Assembly: GCF_021730395.1 (NCBI RefSeq)
Contig: NC_069363.1
Location: 53,563,001 to 53,627,000 of the forward strand
Origin: Mercenaria mercenaria
Taxonomy: Eukaryota; Mollusca; Bivalvia; Venerida; Veneridae
Direction of reading: 5' to 3'
Length of the DNA: 64,000 nt
Below, in pieces: positions 24,770 to 37,221 of this stretch. Numbering within the stretch: position 1 is the first letter of the stretch; every line of letters starts with the position of its first letter. Position numbers and translations under genes: made by a program. The notes beneath the pieces were generated by a model. It was not told where the DNA came from, searched no databases, and worked only from the letters and a program-made list of their open reading frames with translations.

Positions 24770-25420
24770 CTATGAAATCCTAATACCAGATGCCCACGGC
24801 CAACATGTTGAGCCCGCCCTTTGACCCCTAACTGTGACCTTGACCTTTGAGATAGGAATCTGAGGTTTATACATGACACTCTGTCTCAATGAGTTAAACA
24901 TTCGTGCCAAATATAAACAAGATTTCTCAATGCATGTCAACGTTATGGGCCGGAGAAGATCTGACATGACCTTTGACCTCCATCTGTGACCTTGACCTTT
25001 GAGATAGGAACCTGGGTTTTGCGCGTGACTCTCCTTCTCACTGAGGTTAACATTCATGCCGAATATAAACAAAATTGCTCTATGCATGTCACATTATATG
25101 GTCCGGACAAGCTGTCAAGAACTTTGACCTCCAACTGTGACCTTGACCTTTCAGATAGGAACCTTGGGTTTCTGCATGACACTCCATCTCACTGAGGTTA
25201 ACATTCACGCCAAATATAAACAAGATTTGCATGTCAAAGTTATGGTCCAGACCAGCTGTCAAGATCTGAAAGGACCTTTGAACTTAAACTGTGACCTTGA
25301 CCTTTGAGATAGGCATGACACTCCGTCTCAATGAGGTTAACATTTATGCCAAATATAAACAAGATTGCTCTATGCATGTCAAAGTTATGTTGAATGACAA
25401 TCCTGTGAGGTTTGACAAGT
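24770..25420 (+). repeat. ~150-165 bp tandem units with TGACCTTGACCTTTGA
   Basis: Four units begin with GTGACCTTGACCTTTGAGAT near 24835, 24987, 25137 and 25302. Each continues with CATGACACTC and GCCAAATATAAACAAGA. A single-unit copy lies at 34005-34235. The motif on the opposite strand contains TCAAGGTCA. No terminal structures were found, so the element class is unclear. Confidence 0.75.
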
Positions 25421-26527
25421 CAAATATCTTACGAGATATATGCCTTATAAGAAATTTGGACCAATGGACAAGGGTAACTTTAAGTGCCTCCCGCACCTCC
25501 TACCCCCTCACCCCCCCCCCCCCCCCAATCCCATCCCCTACAAAAAAGAAAAAATCTGACAAGGTATTATGTAGATAAAGCTAGTTTCTTTTACCCAACA
25601 TAACCCAGTATTAAACTTGACCTAAATTATGCACTGACCTCAAATCAATAATTAAGGGGCATTTACCAGTCATAAATGGCCTCCGTATCAAATATGATCT
25701 TTGACCAAAGCATTCTCTAGTTATTTGGCAAAATAAGTTCTACTGCTCTGGGTCAATGTGACCTTGACCTTTGACTTACATCTCAAATCAATAGGGGTCA
25801 TCTGCTGGTCATGATATCAACCTCCCTATTAAGTTTCGTGATTCTAGGCACAAGTGTTCTCAAGTTATCGTTTGGAAACGGTTTAACTGTTCCAGGTCAC
25901 TGTGACCTTGACCTTTGACCTACTGATCTCAAGATCTATAGCGGTCATCTGCTGGTCATGGTCAACATCCCTATAAAGTTTCATGATCTTGGGCCCAAGC
26001 GTTCTTGAGTTATCATCTGGGAACTGATTGGTCTACGGACCGACCGACAGACCGACCTACACCAGCAAGGTCTCATATACAGTGACTCTAGTGTACGCTG
26101 CAGTTTGTTCAATAAACTTTAGGAGATGGTGGCGTCAGCCCTTCTATCTCTACAAATACATGAAAAGTAGTTAATTCCAAGGGAGTATTGGGGCCACTGC
26201 ACTCTCCACCTTTGTCTATCTCAGAAAAAATAAGTCAAGAATATCGAGACTTTTTGTTAATATGTCTATGAAGTTTTATTGGAATCCATGTTAAAATGTG
26301 AAAAAAAGCTTGCTCCACATATTTTTGCATGTAGATGATAGCCTCTGGGCCCCCAAACTTTACTCATCTACACTTCATAGTGATCTGGTTTCAGTGGAAT
26401 CTGTTTAAACACACGGCCATTATTGCTCCACAAACTTCTTGCATGTGGGAATGCTGACCTCTGCATCCCCTTCGCATCCCCTCCCCAGCACTGGCGGTCA
26501 TGCGTAAATTTTCACTGGAATTCCTTT
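25421..26527. other. More decayed tandem-unit DNA, no gene seen
   Basis: A C-run lies at about 25510. At 25740-26060 there are two units with TGTGACCTTGACCTTTGACC and TCATCTGCTGGTCATG, ending in a GACCGACCGACAGACCGACC signature at 26037-26056 like the 3' side of the mobile elements. The rest looks unstructured. Confidence 0.55.
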
Positions 26528-27663
26528 AACAAGAGGGTCATGATGACCCTGGTCCGCTCACCTGAGTAATATGAGCTACATGTTTCAAATGTCAAACTGA
26601 AGAAAGTAGGTCACATTCATGGCCACTGAAAGTCAGTTTTAGGATCGGTGTGCAAAACTGTACTTGTCATCCAAATCTCAAGGCTCTATCTTAAAAAACA
26701 AAAAAAGTAGGTCAAAGTCAAGTGACCCCTAATTACTTGGGGTCATCAGGAAATTATAATAAAACAGTCTAGGAAATATGATCAGAAAGTTTTTAAAGTA
26801 TTTTTTCCTATATAACTCATAAAACAAGTGACCCCCGGGGCAGGGCCTCTTTTCACCCCAGGGGCATAATTTGAAGATTCTTGTTAGAGAACCACTATGT
26901 ATCAAAGGCCTAGGCCTTGAACATTCAGACAAGAAGATTTTTTTGTTTTAAAAATTCCTATATAAGTCTATGTAAAACTTGAGACCACTGGGGTGGGGCC
27001 TCTTTTCATCCCTGGGTAATAATTTGAACAATCTTGGTGGAGGACCATAAGGCAATGCTACATACCAAATATCAAAGGCCTAGGTCTTGTGGTTTCAGAC
27101 AAGAAGATTTTTATTTTTTTTCCTATATGTTTATGTAAAACTTGGGACCCCCGGGGTGGGGCCTCTTTTCACCCCAGGGGCATAATTTGAAAAATTTTGG
27201 TAGAGGACCACAAGGCAATGCTACATACAAAATATCAAAGGCCTAGGTCTTGTGGTTTTAGACAAGAAGGTTTTTAAAGTTTTTTACTATTTAAGTCTAT
27301 GTAAAACTTGTGACCCCCGGAGCTGGGCCTCTTTTCACCCCAGGGGCATAATTAGAACAATCTTGATAGAGGACCATAAGATGATGTCACATGCCAAATA
27401 TCAAGGCTCCATGCCTTGCAGTTTTGGACAAGAAGATTTCTAAAGTTTTTCCTTTCGGTTGCCATGGCAATCAGTGTTCTGCATGGAATTAAATTCTTTG
27501 AACAATTTTGAAAGGGGACCACCCAAGGATCATTCCTGTGAATTTTGGTGTAATTCTGCCCAGTGGTTTTCAAGAAGATTTTTTTAGAAAATGTTGGCGG
27601 ACATACGACACACGACACATGACGGACACTGAGGGGTCACAAAAGCTCACCATGAGCTAAAAA
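26528..27663 (+). mobile_element. Tandem-unit element, AACAAGAGGG class, complete
   Basis: Starts AACAAGAGGGTCATGATGAC with a short palindrome, then GCTCACC. Four ~160-bp units follow, each with CTTTTCACCCCAGGGGCATA and GACAAGAAGATTTTT. It ends with CACGACACATGACGGACAC, then AGCTCACCATGAGCTAAAAA. No coding capacity. Confidence 0.82.
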
Positions 27664-28312
27664 GGTGGAAGAAGTCCACAAACTTTTTGCAAACGGCCAA
27701 ACACATGACAGATCCGCTGTAAGACGGTTCCTTTGTACTGATCACACTAAACTTTGTTGCCCATAAGCTTTGTTTATGGGAATATAACTAACAGAATTTT
27801 ACAACAATATCTTCATGAGTAAAATATTAACACTATATCAGGTCAACACTATAAATTCTATATGCAGATACTAAAACAGTTATTTCATATCTGTCAATGG
27901 GTATTTTGAACGATCACCAGAATAATGAGACTACAGTTACACTAAAGGACTTTAAAAACACCTCGTCCACATATAGCAATAATTTTATTCTTGCAAAATG
28001 CATGCAAATATTTTTATATGTTCACTTACTGTTATTTATTACATCTGGTCTAATATGGGGGTGTTTTTCAACATAAAAGTCAACTTTAGCTTTTGTCACC
28101 GTAAATACTTTTTCAATATACATTATCCTCTTAACAGTGTAAGATAAATGATATTCTTTCTTGGCAACAGAATCTCTGTACATCTGAATAAAACTAATCT
28201 AAATAACACCTCTACAAGCATTGTCAAACTTTGTTTAAATACAGAAAAAATGCCATCTTAATACTCTTTTTTATCATGCATATTTCATAAATATATAAGT
28301 AACAATAATAAC
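27664..28312. other. Intergenic DNA, nothing recognised
   Basis: A/T-rich, no open frame of note and no clear repeats. Confidence 0.5.
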
Positions 28313-28455
28313 ATGTGTCATGTATTTATGAATCAGAAAAGAAATATCCGTCCCGAGGGCACCAAGCATTGGGCGGTAACGAGGCTTGCCGAGTTACTTC
28401 CCATGCACAGGTGGCAGAGAGATAGATATTTCTACCTGATTCATAAACACATGAC
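28313..28455. repeat. Fold-back element
   Basis: GTCATGTATTTATGAATCAG on the left pairs with CTGATTCATAAACACATGAC on the right. Inside lie AGAAATATC and GATATTTCT, and a centre with CCCGAGGGC and TAACGAGGCTTGCCGAGTTA. Same general plan as the 20-22 kb fold-backs. Confidence 0.7.
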
Positions 28456-28537
28456 TGATATTTTTTCTTGCATATTGTATACATATAAGCTCTTTATCCT
28501 GGCAGATTATTTTTCTTGTATATTTATTTTTTTAAAA

Positions 28538-30800
28538 AACTAGAAATGTGTCCATAGGACACAGATGCCCACACTACATGACAAAGGACACAAATATTTT
28601 CCTAGGTCAGGGGCCATAACTCTTATAATACTGAATGAATCTGGACGTGAAACCCCAGGTGCAGATCTGCACATGCTGACCAACATTCCTGTAAACTTTG
28701 GTGACTCTAGGTCAAATACTTTTGGAGCTAAGCGCTACAAAACATTAAAATGACAATTTTTTAACTAAGTAGGGGCCATAACTCCTACATGACTGAATGA
28801 ATCCGGATGCAAAACCCCAAGTGCACAACTGCACATGCTGACCAACATTCCTGTAAACTTTGGTGACTCTAGGTCAAATACTTTTGGAGCTACGCGTGAC
28901 ACAACATTAAAATGACCAATTTTTTACTGAGTCAGGGGCCATAACTCCTACACGACTGAATGAATCCGGACGCAAGACCCCAGTTGCACAGTTACACATG
29001 CTGACCAACATTCCTGAAAAGTTTTTTGACTCTACGTCAACGAGACTAGACTACCTGATTCAAACACAAATGACGATATTTTTTGCAATGATCATGGCCT
29101 TATCCTAAATGATCTGAATTAATCTACTGTGTCATAGAACAACCCCTTAAAAAGGACAAATTTTTCTAGGTCAGGGGCCATAACTCCTAAATGACTGAAT
29201 GAATCGGACATGAAACCCAGGTGCAAACTGCACATGCTGACCAACATTCCTGTAAACTTTGGTGACTCTAGGTCAAATACTTTTGGAGCTAGTGCGCACA
29301 AACATTAAAATGACAATTTTTTAACTAGTAGGGGCCATAACTCCTACATGACTGAATGAATCCGGAGCAAAACCCAGTGCACAATACACATGCTGACCAA
29401 CATTCCTGTAAATTTGGTGACTCTACGTCAAATACTTTTGGAGCTAGGCGGACACACACATTAAAATGACCAATTTTTTACTGGTCAGGGGCCATAACTC
29501 CTACAGACTGAATGAATCCGACGCTAAGACCACATTATGACAATTTAAATATCAGGCCAAATTCCTACATTTGTGACCAACGCAAAACTTTGGACTACTG
29601 CACATCAACCTAAAATACCTAATTTTACAGTGACCTAGTCAAATACTGACTGATCTACGGCGCAACAACATTAAAATGACAATTTTTAACTGATCAGGGA
29701 CCATAACTCCTACAGACTGAATGAATCCGGACTGCGAACACCAGGGGCACAACTGCAATGCTGACCAACATTCTGTAAACTTTGGTGACTCTAGGTCAAA
29801 TACTTTTGGGGCTACGTGCGACACAACATTAAAATGACCAATTTTTTACTGAGTCAGGGGCCATAACTCCTACATGACTGAATGAATCCGGACGCAAATC
29901 CCAGGTGCACAATTACACATGCTGACCAACATTCCTGTAAAGTTTTGTGACTCTACGTCAAATACTTTTGGAGCTAGGCACGACACAACACTAAAATGAC
30001 CAATTTTTACAAGGTCAGGGGCCATAACTCCTAAATGACTGAATGAATCTACGCGCTACACAACATTAAAATGACAAATTTTTAAATAAGTCAGGGGCCA
30101 TAATTCCTACATGACTGAATGAATCCAGACGCAAAACCCCAGGTGCACAACTGCACATGCTGACCAACATTCCTGTAAACTTTGGTGACTCTAGGTCAAA
30201 TACTTCTGGAGCTACGTGCGACACAACATCAAAATGACCAATTTTTAACTGATCAGGGACCATAACTCCTACACGACTGACTGAATCCGGATGCGAAGCC
30301 CCAAGTGCACAACTGCATGTGCTGACCAACATTTCTGTAAACTTTGGTGACTCTAGGTCAAATACTTCTGGAGCTACGTGCGACACAACATTAAAATGAC
30401 CAATTTTTTACTGAGTCAGGGGCCGTAACTCCTACATGACTGAATGAATCCAGACGCAAAACCCCAGGTGCACAACTACACATGCTGACCAACATTCCTG
30501 TAAAGTTTTGTGACTCTACGTCAAATACTTTTGGAGCTAGGCGCGAAACAACACTAAAATGACCAATTTTTACAAAGTCAGGTGCCATAACTCCTAAATG
30601 ACTGAATGAATCGGGACGCGAAACCCCAGGTGCACAACTACACATGCTGACCAACATTCCTGTAAAGTTTAGTGACTCTAGGTCAAATACTTTTGGAGCT
30701 AGGGGCGACACAACATTCTCGGAAGGACGGACGGAGGGAGAGAGGGAGGACTGACAGACAAGGGCAAATCTATATGCCCCCCTCCCCAAAGTGGGGGCAT
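28538..30800 (+). mobile_element. Tandem-unit element, AACTAGA class, about 13 units
   Basis: Begins AACTAGAAATGTGTCCATAG, containing a TGTCC/GGACA hairpin, then GATGCCCA. About 13 units of ~160 bp follow, each with AGGGGCCATAACTCCTA, GACTGAATGAATC and CATGCTGACCAACATTCCTG. A GGACGGACGGAGGGAGAGAG stretch follows, and it ends with GTGGGGGCATA, the reverse complement of the 5' block. The middle (29040-29660) is decayed, with many small deletions. The minus-strand frames with VFDLESPKFTGM are unit shadows. Confidence 0.82.
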
Positions 30801-31155
30801 AGAAAGAGAATAAAGCAAATAGAAATACTTTCTTTGTAGCACTCTTTCTTATAGTACAGTATGTACAAAAAGCGTGGGAAATTAATGTCCGTAAACAGAA
30901 GTGACGTCACGACGTTTCAGTGATGCACAGTAACTTAGGTTCCACTTTAGTTTTATCATTTGTAGGGTAACCTTATGTTCTTACCATAAAATAACTTATT
31001 TTGAATTGAGAAATATACTATATAAGCAATGGAGACAAACTATCACCGAAGACGATAGTTCAGTGTGCAAGAAAAAATCTTCCGAATCAAAATTTTCAAT
31101 GTTTCTATGGCTCATTTTTCGAAGTTCTTAAGTGTTTTTAAGGCAGTAATAGAGT
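30801..31155 (-). other. Downstream flank of ALKBH7
   Basis: Likely 3' UTR and flank. Bases about 30870-30915 (CGTGGGAAATTAATGTCCG, TGACGTCACGACGTTTCA) recur in inverted orientation near 49718-49766, so part of this is a dispersed repeat. No certain polyadenylation signal was found. Confidence 0.4.
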
Positions 31156-34100
31156 TCAAGGTTCATTTCTGCAGATCACCGATATTCTTCTGTCCTTTGT
31201 AATAGATTTTCCTCTAAATAAAGATTCATCTGGTAAAACTTCGTGTGTGTAATCATATCTGGCTGAATCTCTGAAGTAATAAATACATACAGGTTGTTAC
31301 AAAAAATATTGTGTGTTAACATAAAAATAGATGGTAGAAAATAAATACGGGTCATTGCAAACATAATGTGTGTTAACATTTAAAAGATAGCAAAATAAAT
31401 ACACTGGAGTTACTGAAAACATAATGCCTGTTTAACATAACAAGAGGACCATGATGGTCCTGAATCGCTCACCTCTTCCCGCATGACCCAGTTTTGAGTA
31501 AGACGTTGTTTTTTCTATTATTTGACATAGTGACCTAGTTTTTTAGCTCATGTGACCCAGTTTTGAACTTGACCTAGATATTATCAAGATAAAAATTCTG
31601 ACCAATTTTCATGAAGATCCATTGAAAAATATGGTCTCTAGAGAGGTCACAAGGTTTTTCTATTATTTGACCTATTGACCTAGTTTTCAAAGGTATGTGA
31701 CCCTGTTTTGAACTTTATCTAGATATCATCAAGGTGAACATTCTCACTAATTTTCATGAAGATCTCATGAAAAATATGGCCTCTAGAGAGGTCACAAGGT
31801 TTTTCTATTTTTATACCTACTGGCGTAGTTTTTGACCGCACTTGACCCAGTTTCGAAACTGACCTAGATATCATCAAGGTGAACATTCAGATCAATTTTC
31901 ATGAAGATCCATTGAAAAGTATGGCCTCTAGAGAGGTCACAAGGTTTTTCTATTTTTAGACCTACTGACCTAGTTTTTGACTGCACATGACCCTGTTTCG
32001 ATCTTGACCTAGATATCATCAAGATGAACATTCAGACCAACTTTCATACAGATCCCATAAAAAAAGGCCTTTAGAGAGGTCACAAGGTTTTTCTATTATT
32101 TGACCTACTGACCTAGTTTTTGAAGGCACGTGGCCCAGTTTCGAACTTGACCTAAATATCATCAAGATGAACGTTCTGACCAAGTTTTATGAAGATCTTA
32201 TGAAATATATGGTCTCTAGAGAGGTCACAAGGTTTTTCTATTTTTAGATCTATTGACCTGGTTTTTGAAGGCACGTGACCCAGTTTCGAACTTGATCTAG
32301 ATATCATCAAGTTGAACATTCTGACCAATTTTCATGAAGATCTTGTGAAATATATGGCCTCTAGAGAGGTCACAAGGTTTTTCTATTTTTAGACCTACTG
32401 ACCTAGTTTTTGACCGCACGTGACCCAGTTTCGAACTTGACCTAGATATCATCAAGATGAACATTCTGACCAACTTTCATAAAGATCCCATGAAAAATGT
32501 GACCTCTAGAGTGGTCACAAGCAAAAGTTTACGGACGCACTGACGCACGGACGGACGACGGACACCGCGCGATCACAAAAGCTCACCTTGTCACTTTGTG
32601 ACAGGTGAGCTAAAAATAGAAAGGTCCATGTATTTTCATCAGTGAGACTCAGACAATGATTTTTTCATCTATCTAACAAGATCACATAAACAGATATCAA
32701 ATATTTCATACATGTCTTATATTTTTCAGATTTCAACATAAAATACACATAATCAATGACAATTGTAAGCACATCTTTTATTTTCAAAGTCACAAAAAAA
32801 GAAATTAAGGTTGACTTACAACTAAAATAGATACTATTAATCAAAATCAGCAAGAAATATAAATTTTATCTACAATATTGGAAACACTGTATTTAATGCT
32901 GCAAGTAAGGATGGTCAAATGGCATGGAAATTTTGACAGGCTATGCTGCAAATAACATAATTTTAAACAAAGTTTTATGAAGATCTTTCTATCTCTAATA
33001 TTCTAAATGATAAATGCACATTTATTCAACGTCAGAACTTTTGCATACATAAACCTATTTTATTTTGAAAAACTTCATGTTATGGTGAGCTTGCTGAGAG
33101 TTGTTAACAAGGTAACTACACGTAACACCAGCGCTAATGCTGCTGGTATAGCAGTAGCTCCAGTAAAATCTGTTTATAAAAGGCCTTTAACACAGTACTA
33201 GCTGTCTGTTTTTCATTTTTTTTTTTTTCACTTTTATATCTGATTCTAACTTTCAACGTTAAATTCAAATATTACATGTAACTTACTTCATAATGTACAA
33301 AGATCTTCTTTCCAAAAGAATATCAGCAAACTTTGTTTTATTCTCAGTATGAACCAGTCTCATCACACAGGGAGAGAGCAGAGATATTCCCGCAATAGTG
33401 CTGCCACAAAACTGTTCAAAGTATTATATTATACATAAATATATATTGTTTACCTATAATGTTTCACAAAAAAAAGGAACTATACAGTTCTGAATGGTTT
33501 ATATAACATGAACTCTGTTTCCAATCTATGCCTTAATATGTGTCTTGATTTAAAGGTTTATGTCTAAATATTATTTATGACGAAACATATTAACATTCTA
33601 TAATGAATGAGATAAGACATGTCTATGTTCCACATATCGGAAGAAAGACAGACAATGGTATCAAACTTAGTGTTATTTCACTAGTGTGATGTGAAGTCAT
33701 AATATCAAGTCAGATTGTAAAGTAATATTTAATTTCGTTGCTCATAAAATCAAATATGCTTAAATTAATAGTATATCCAAAATGCATCGACACTTCACTG
33801 TCACTTCTAAGTTCTCATTAATAAGAAAGCAATACAGCAGATTGACCAACGGGCAGATGTGAGGCTGGTCTGGTCATGTGGTGAAACCTTATTGGACTAG
33901 GCGTGGTTCTTAACAATATCCTTCTCATAATGGATACATTCATGATTAATCAAAGCCAGCATGTGCGTTGGTAGAATTGTAATGCCAACAAATTAATTGA
34001 ATTGAACATACAAACTGTGACCTTGACCTTTGAGATAGGAACATGGGTTTGCGCCATGACACTCCTTCTCATTGAGGTAAGCATTCATGCCAAATATAAA

Positions 34101-36949
34101 CAAGATTGGTCCATGCATGTCAAAGTTATGGTCTGGACAAAATCAGACAGACGCATGTATGCACGCACGCACATATACCGACCCGCCAAAAGTGATGACT
34201 AAGTCGAGCTCACCACAAGGGGGCTTGAGAAAAATGTAAATTTCGGGATAGCATCATTGTATTATACAATATGTCGCAGGTTCATGTTAAAAGGTAATAT
34301 ATCAGCAGAACGTTTTGAAATTGCGTCAGAAAGTTTATACCTTAACTGCATCAACATGTGGTTTAATGTAGCCTTCTTTCTGTAAGTCAAGAACATGTAC
34401 ATAAGTCAACTGTGGAGTCCCTGGAGGAAAGGCTGCATCTCTCACACGTTGAATAATGCTTTTGTTCTTCTCTGACCAGGACTTCCTTTCTGTTTCTCTG
34501 TAACCATGGATTGCCTTAAAGAAATTTTCAATTTATTTATATTAATTGCTATGAACTATTCTTTGACTTACAATGGCCACACAATGGCTCTAAATTTGCA
34601 ATTATTATCGTACTTAAAATGCTTTGAACAGTAAGTTGTACCACCTTTTTATTACTGTTGTAAAAAATTAATGTCACTAACCAGCAAAGTGTAGTAACTT
34701 TAAACAAGAATGGTGTCAACATTGTACGACACATGACCCCTGATAATGCTTGATAGAACAATACATTAAGTTAAAAGTAGAGTTCAGAATAATAATCAGA
34801 CATAACTTTCTCAAGAATATGGCATGTCCACTTAATGTTGATGATGTTTAATGTATTAAATTTCATTTGAATTAGATCAAAATTGTAGGAGTAGTTAAAT
34901 ACACACAAAAAAAATATAGTTGTAATATTGTAACAGGGATTGAATTTAACTTCTTTTCCCACTTACACTAGCAAGTTTTTGCTAGTGCCATTTTTTGCCA
35001 CTAGCAAAATGATGGGTTCCACTAGTAATTTTTTAACAGCTGTTTATGTGCTAAATTTATTAAGTTGTTTTGTTGTTGTTTGGTTTCATATAAAAGTTCA
35101 TGGCCCAGACAGGCTGGGGACTTTCTGGTTTTGAAAGTACGATACGAACCAAAGTACATTATGATTCTTTGGACTTTTGGCTGGACATTGAAAAGTTTCA
35201 AGTTTTTCGCAGGTCACTGCCCCTATTGTTGCTAGCATTTTCGGTCTTTGCAGGCCTTTTTGCACCAAGAAACATGGTATTTTCCTCTTCATTTCCGCAG
35301 AACTTTGCAAATTACAGACCAAAATGGAAACAAATATTGCCTAGACGCTTACTTAGATCTCCGATAATTACTTTTGTATAAAGTGACAAGCGTCACATGA
35401 TTATTGGTAAATTAACTGCCCCAAAGGAGTTTTTAAAGAGAAAAGGACAGTTTGACCGAATTCCCCAATTTTCGAACATGATCACGAAAATATTTGAGTG
35501 CCATGATTTTCTACTTGCATTTTTTCATTCCTACTCGAATTTCGCGAGTTAGCGACCGCTAAATTCCATTCCTGTGTAAAGTCAAAAGCAAGGGTAACTC
35601 AGGACAAAATACTCAGATATGGAAGTTGTGATAAAATATGTACGTGCATTGCATATGGAAGATGTATGTCGTTTCATTTGAATTTGATGGCAGCTGTAGG
35701 ACTAGGAGTCCCCTACACAAGATACCAATGTAATGACTATACAAAAAAGGGCATAACTCAGTCATGAAAGTCTAACTTTTTAACTCCAGGTGGAAACTGT
35801 AGGGTGAGTAGAGTACCCCAAGTAAAATTGTAGTTGTAAAGTTGTTTAGTCATAAAATGGGGCATAACTCAGACATAACAACCACACATAAAAGTCTATG
35901 TGAATGTGTATTTGATACTTATGGTGTACATCAAGTTTCATTTGAATTGGATCTAAACTGTAGGAGGAGTTAGCTATAAGCACATAATACAGTGACAACA
36001 TTATGTTATATTTTTAAATCTAAACAAAAAAAAAAGGATAAGAAAGTCCTGATTATATACGCAGTTCCACTCGATGATAAGGATGTTTAAGTATGATGAA
36101 AACTGTAGGAGTTGAATAAACGACTTACAAGAAAGTGTAACCGACAGATGGATGGGATGGAAAGACAGGCAGTTCAAACACTATATGCCTACCGGATCTC
36201 AGACACTAGGGTAATAAAAGATGCTTTTCTTCTAAATGGAAAATATTAAAAGCTTTTTGTATAACTAATTAGTGTATGTATGTCAAAACTGATATGAATT
36301 CCATGTACCTAGGCTAACACCTGTGCTTTTTAAAAACTTATATCTGCAAGTTCTTGGTTTGGTACATTTGTACATACTAGTCAGAATGTAAGTATTTTTG
36401 AGTTGAAACATGCACAAGTGATGAAAACTGGCCCAAACAGTAAAACAATATTTCTGAAATGTAAATAAATATTGTTCTTACATCATCCCAGTGGCTACTT
36501 TCATATCTTAATCTTCTTAAATAAGGTTCTACTTCATTGAAGAGATCTTCTTCCTCCTCTTCCGAAACAAAATCATAGATAACTTGCATGTCCCTCGATA
36601 TTATCTTTTTGGTATCTGGATCACTGAACTCCATGCAATCATTTCGGGAAATGTCAGATGCATTGGTAGACACTGAATAAAGATTTTTGACACGAAAATT
36701 ACCACAGAAATCATTTTTATGGTTGTTAAAATTTGTTAAGGATGGAATACAAGGCCTTGAATGTTGGAACAATGTTGTGTTTGCAGTTTGTTTCCTAGTG
36801 CTGACATACCTTAAAGTTGTTTGAAAAGTACTGGAGCGCCTGTTAGAAAAACACAGGCAACAATTTACTGGATGATTTGACAGTGTCCTTCTCACTGACA
36901 CAGAGGACAACAAATTCGTGCATAATTTGACAAATTCTTTCCTTGTCAT
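31156..36949 (-). CDS. ALKBH7: ALKBH7, mitochondrial alpha-ketoglutarate-dependent dioxygenase
   Basis: Four coding exons on the minus strand: 36949-36482, 34514-34341, 33411-33287, 31270-31156. All have GT-AG junctions and join in phase, giving about 294 residues (human about 221). Exon 1 has a long N-terminus rich in Arg, Ser and Thr and poor in acids, consistent with a mitochondrial presequence, then [16 protein letters not shown]. Exon 2 carries IHGYRETE and the iron-binding HVD (HxD). Exon 3 reads [20 protein letters not shown]. Exon 4 reads [10 protein letters not shown] with the distal iron-binding His, then DRRISVICR with the 2-oxoglutarate-binding Arg. All catalytic residues of the family are present. 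The vertebrate protein acts in the mitochondrial matrix and is linked to alkylation-induced necrosis and fatty acid metabolism. It is divergently arranged with CFAP57. The last intron hosts a mobile element (31439-32616). Confidence 0.93.
31439..32616 (+). mobile_element. Tandem-unit element, AACAAGAGG class, in ALKBH7 last intron
   Basis: Starts ACAAGAGGACCATGATGGTC with a palindromic hairpin, then CGCTCACCT. About seven ~145-bp units follow, each with GACCTAGATATCATCAAG and CCTCTAGAGAGGTCACAAGG. A GACGGACGACGGACACCG tail follows. The 3' end is a hairpin (CTTGTCACTTTGTGACAG) in AGGTGAGCTAAAAA. Inserted in reverse orientation to the gene. Confidence 0.83.
34005..34235 (+). repeat. Single unit of the TGACCTTGACCTTTGA family
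   Basis: ACTGTGACCTTGACCTTTGA near 34014, then GCCAAATATAAACAAGATTG, matching the units at 24.8-25.4 kb. It ends with (GCAC)n, CGACCCGCC and GTCGAGCTCACC. It lies in ALKBH7 intron 2. Confidence 0.7.
34940..36220. other. ALKBH7 intron 1 contents: decayed repeats
   Basis: At 34960-35580 there is an unexplained segment with open frames on both strands (GCTAGTGCC, CACTAGCAAAA near the start) that matches no family I know. At 35690-36190 there are decayed core units (GGGCATAACTCAG twice, AACTGTAGG several times) ending in GGAAAGACAGGCAG. No support for coding. Confidence 0.45.
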
Positions 36950-37190
36950 TCTATTTTTTTTGGTTTACACTATAGAGAGATATTGTGCAGTGTAGTTACG
37001 TTCATTTAATGTGAACACAATATTATCTGTACATTGAAAAATCGAAAATTGTCAATTTTTATTCATTTTTTGCTATCAACATTGACAGACGCTTTCATTT
37101 AATCTTATAAGCAGCTGTTTGATTTCGATGAGCCAAACAGGAAGCGGAAACTGCGCACTGGTAATCGTTGCTAAGGGTGACGTTGATTTA
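36950..37190. promoter_or_regulatory. Shared ALKBH7/CFAP57 promoter region with candidate RFX X-box
   Basis: ALKBH7 starts at 36949 on the minus strand and the likely first CFAP57 exon ends at 37221 on the plus strand, leaving under about 250 bp between them. GTTGCTAAGGGTGAC at 37167-37181 resembles an RFX X-box: half-site GTTGCT, a 3-bp spacer, then GGTGAC. X-boxes drive many ciliary genes, and CFAP57 is ciliary. The spacing is longer than the commonest form, so this is a candidate only. The site may lie inside the transcribed leader. Confidence 0.4.
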
Positions 37191-37221
37191 CAAATGGTGG
37201 ACATGCAAATAAATTTTACTC
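37140..37221 (+). other. CFAP57: Predicted 5' UTR exon of CFAP57 with a 12-codon uORF
   Basis: The only good donor upstream of the first coding exon is ACTC|GTAAGT at 37221/37222, which pairs with the TTTTCAG acceptor before 38898. The leader contains ATG at 37194. Across the splice it reads MVDMQINFTLDC and then stops, before the main ATG at 38923. The exon's 5' limit is a guess. RNA reads across 37221/38898 would settle it. Confidence 0.4.

Noticed and set aside
28538-30789. Minus-strand frames with VFDLESPKFTGMLVS as a repeat-protein gene
   Set aside because: They are the antisense of the ~160-bp non-coding core units, and frame is lost from unit to unit.
32999-33201. Small frame with [19 protein letters not shown] as an exon
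   Set aside because: No splice partners were seen. It lies in the last ALKBH7 intron on the opposite strand and resembles no family I know.
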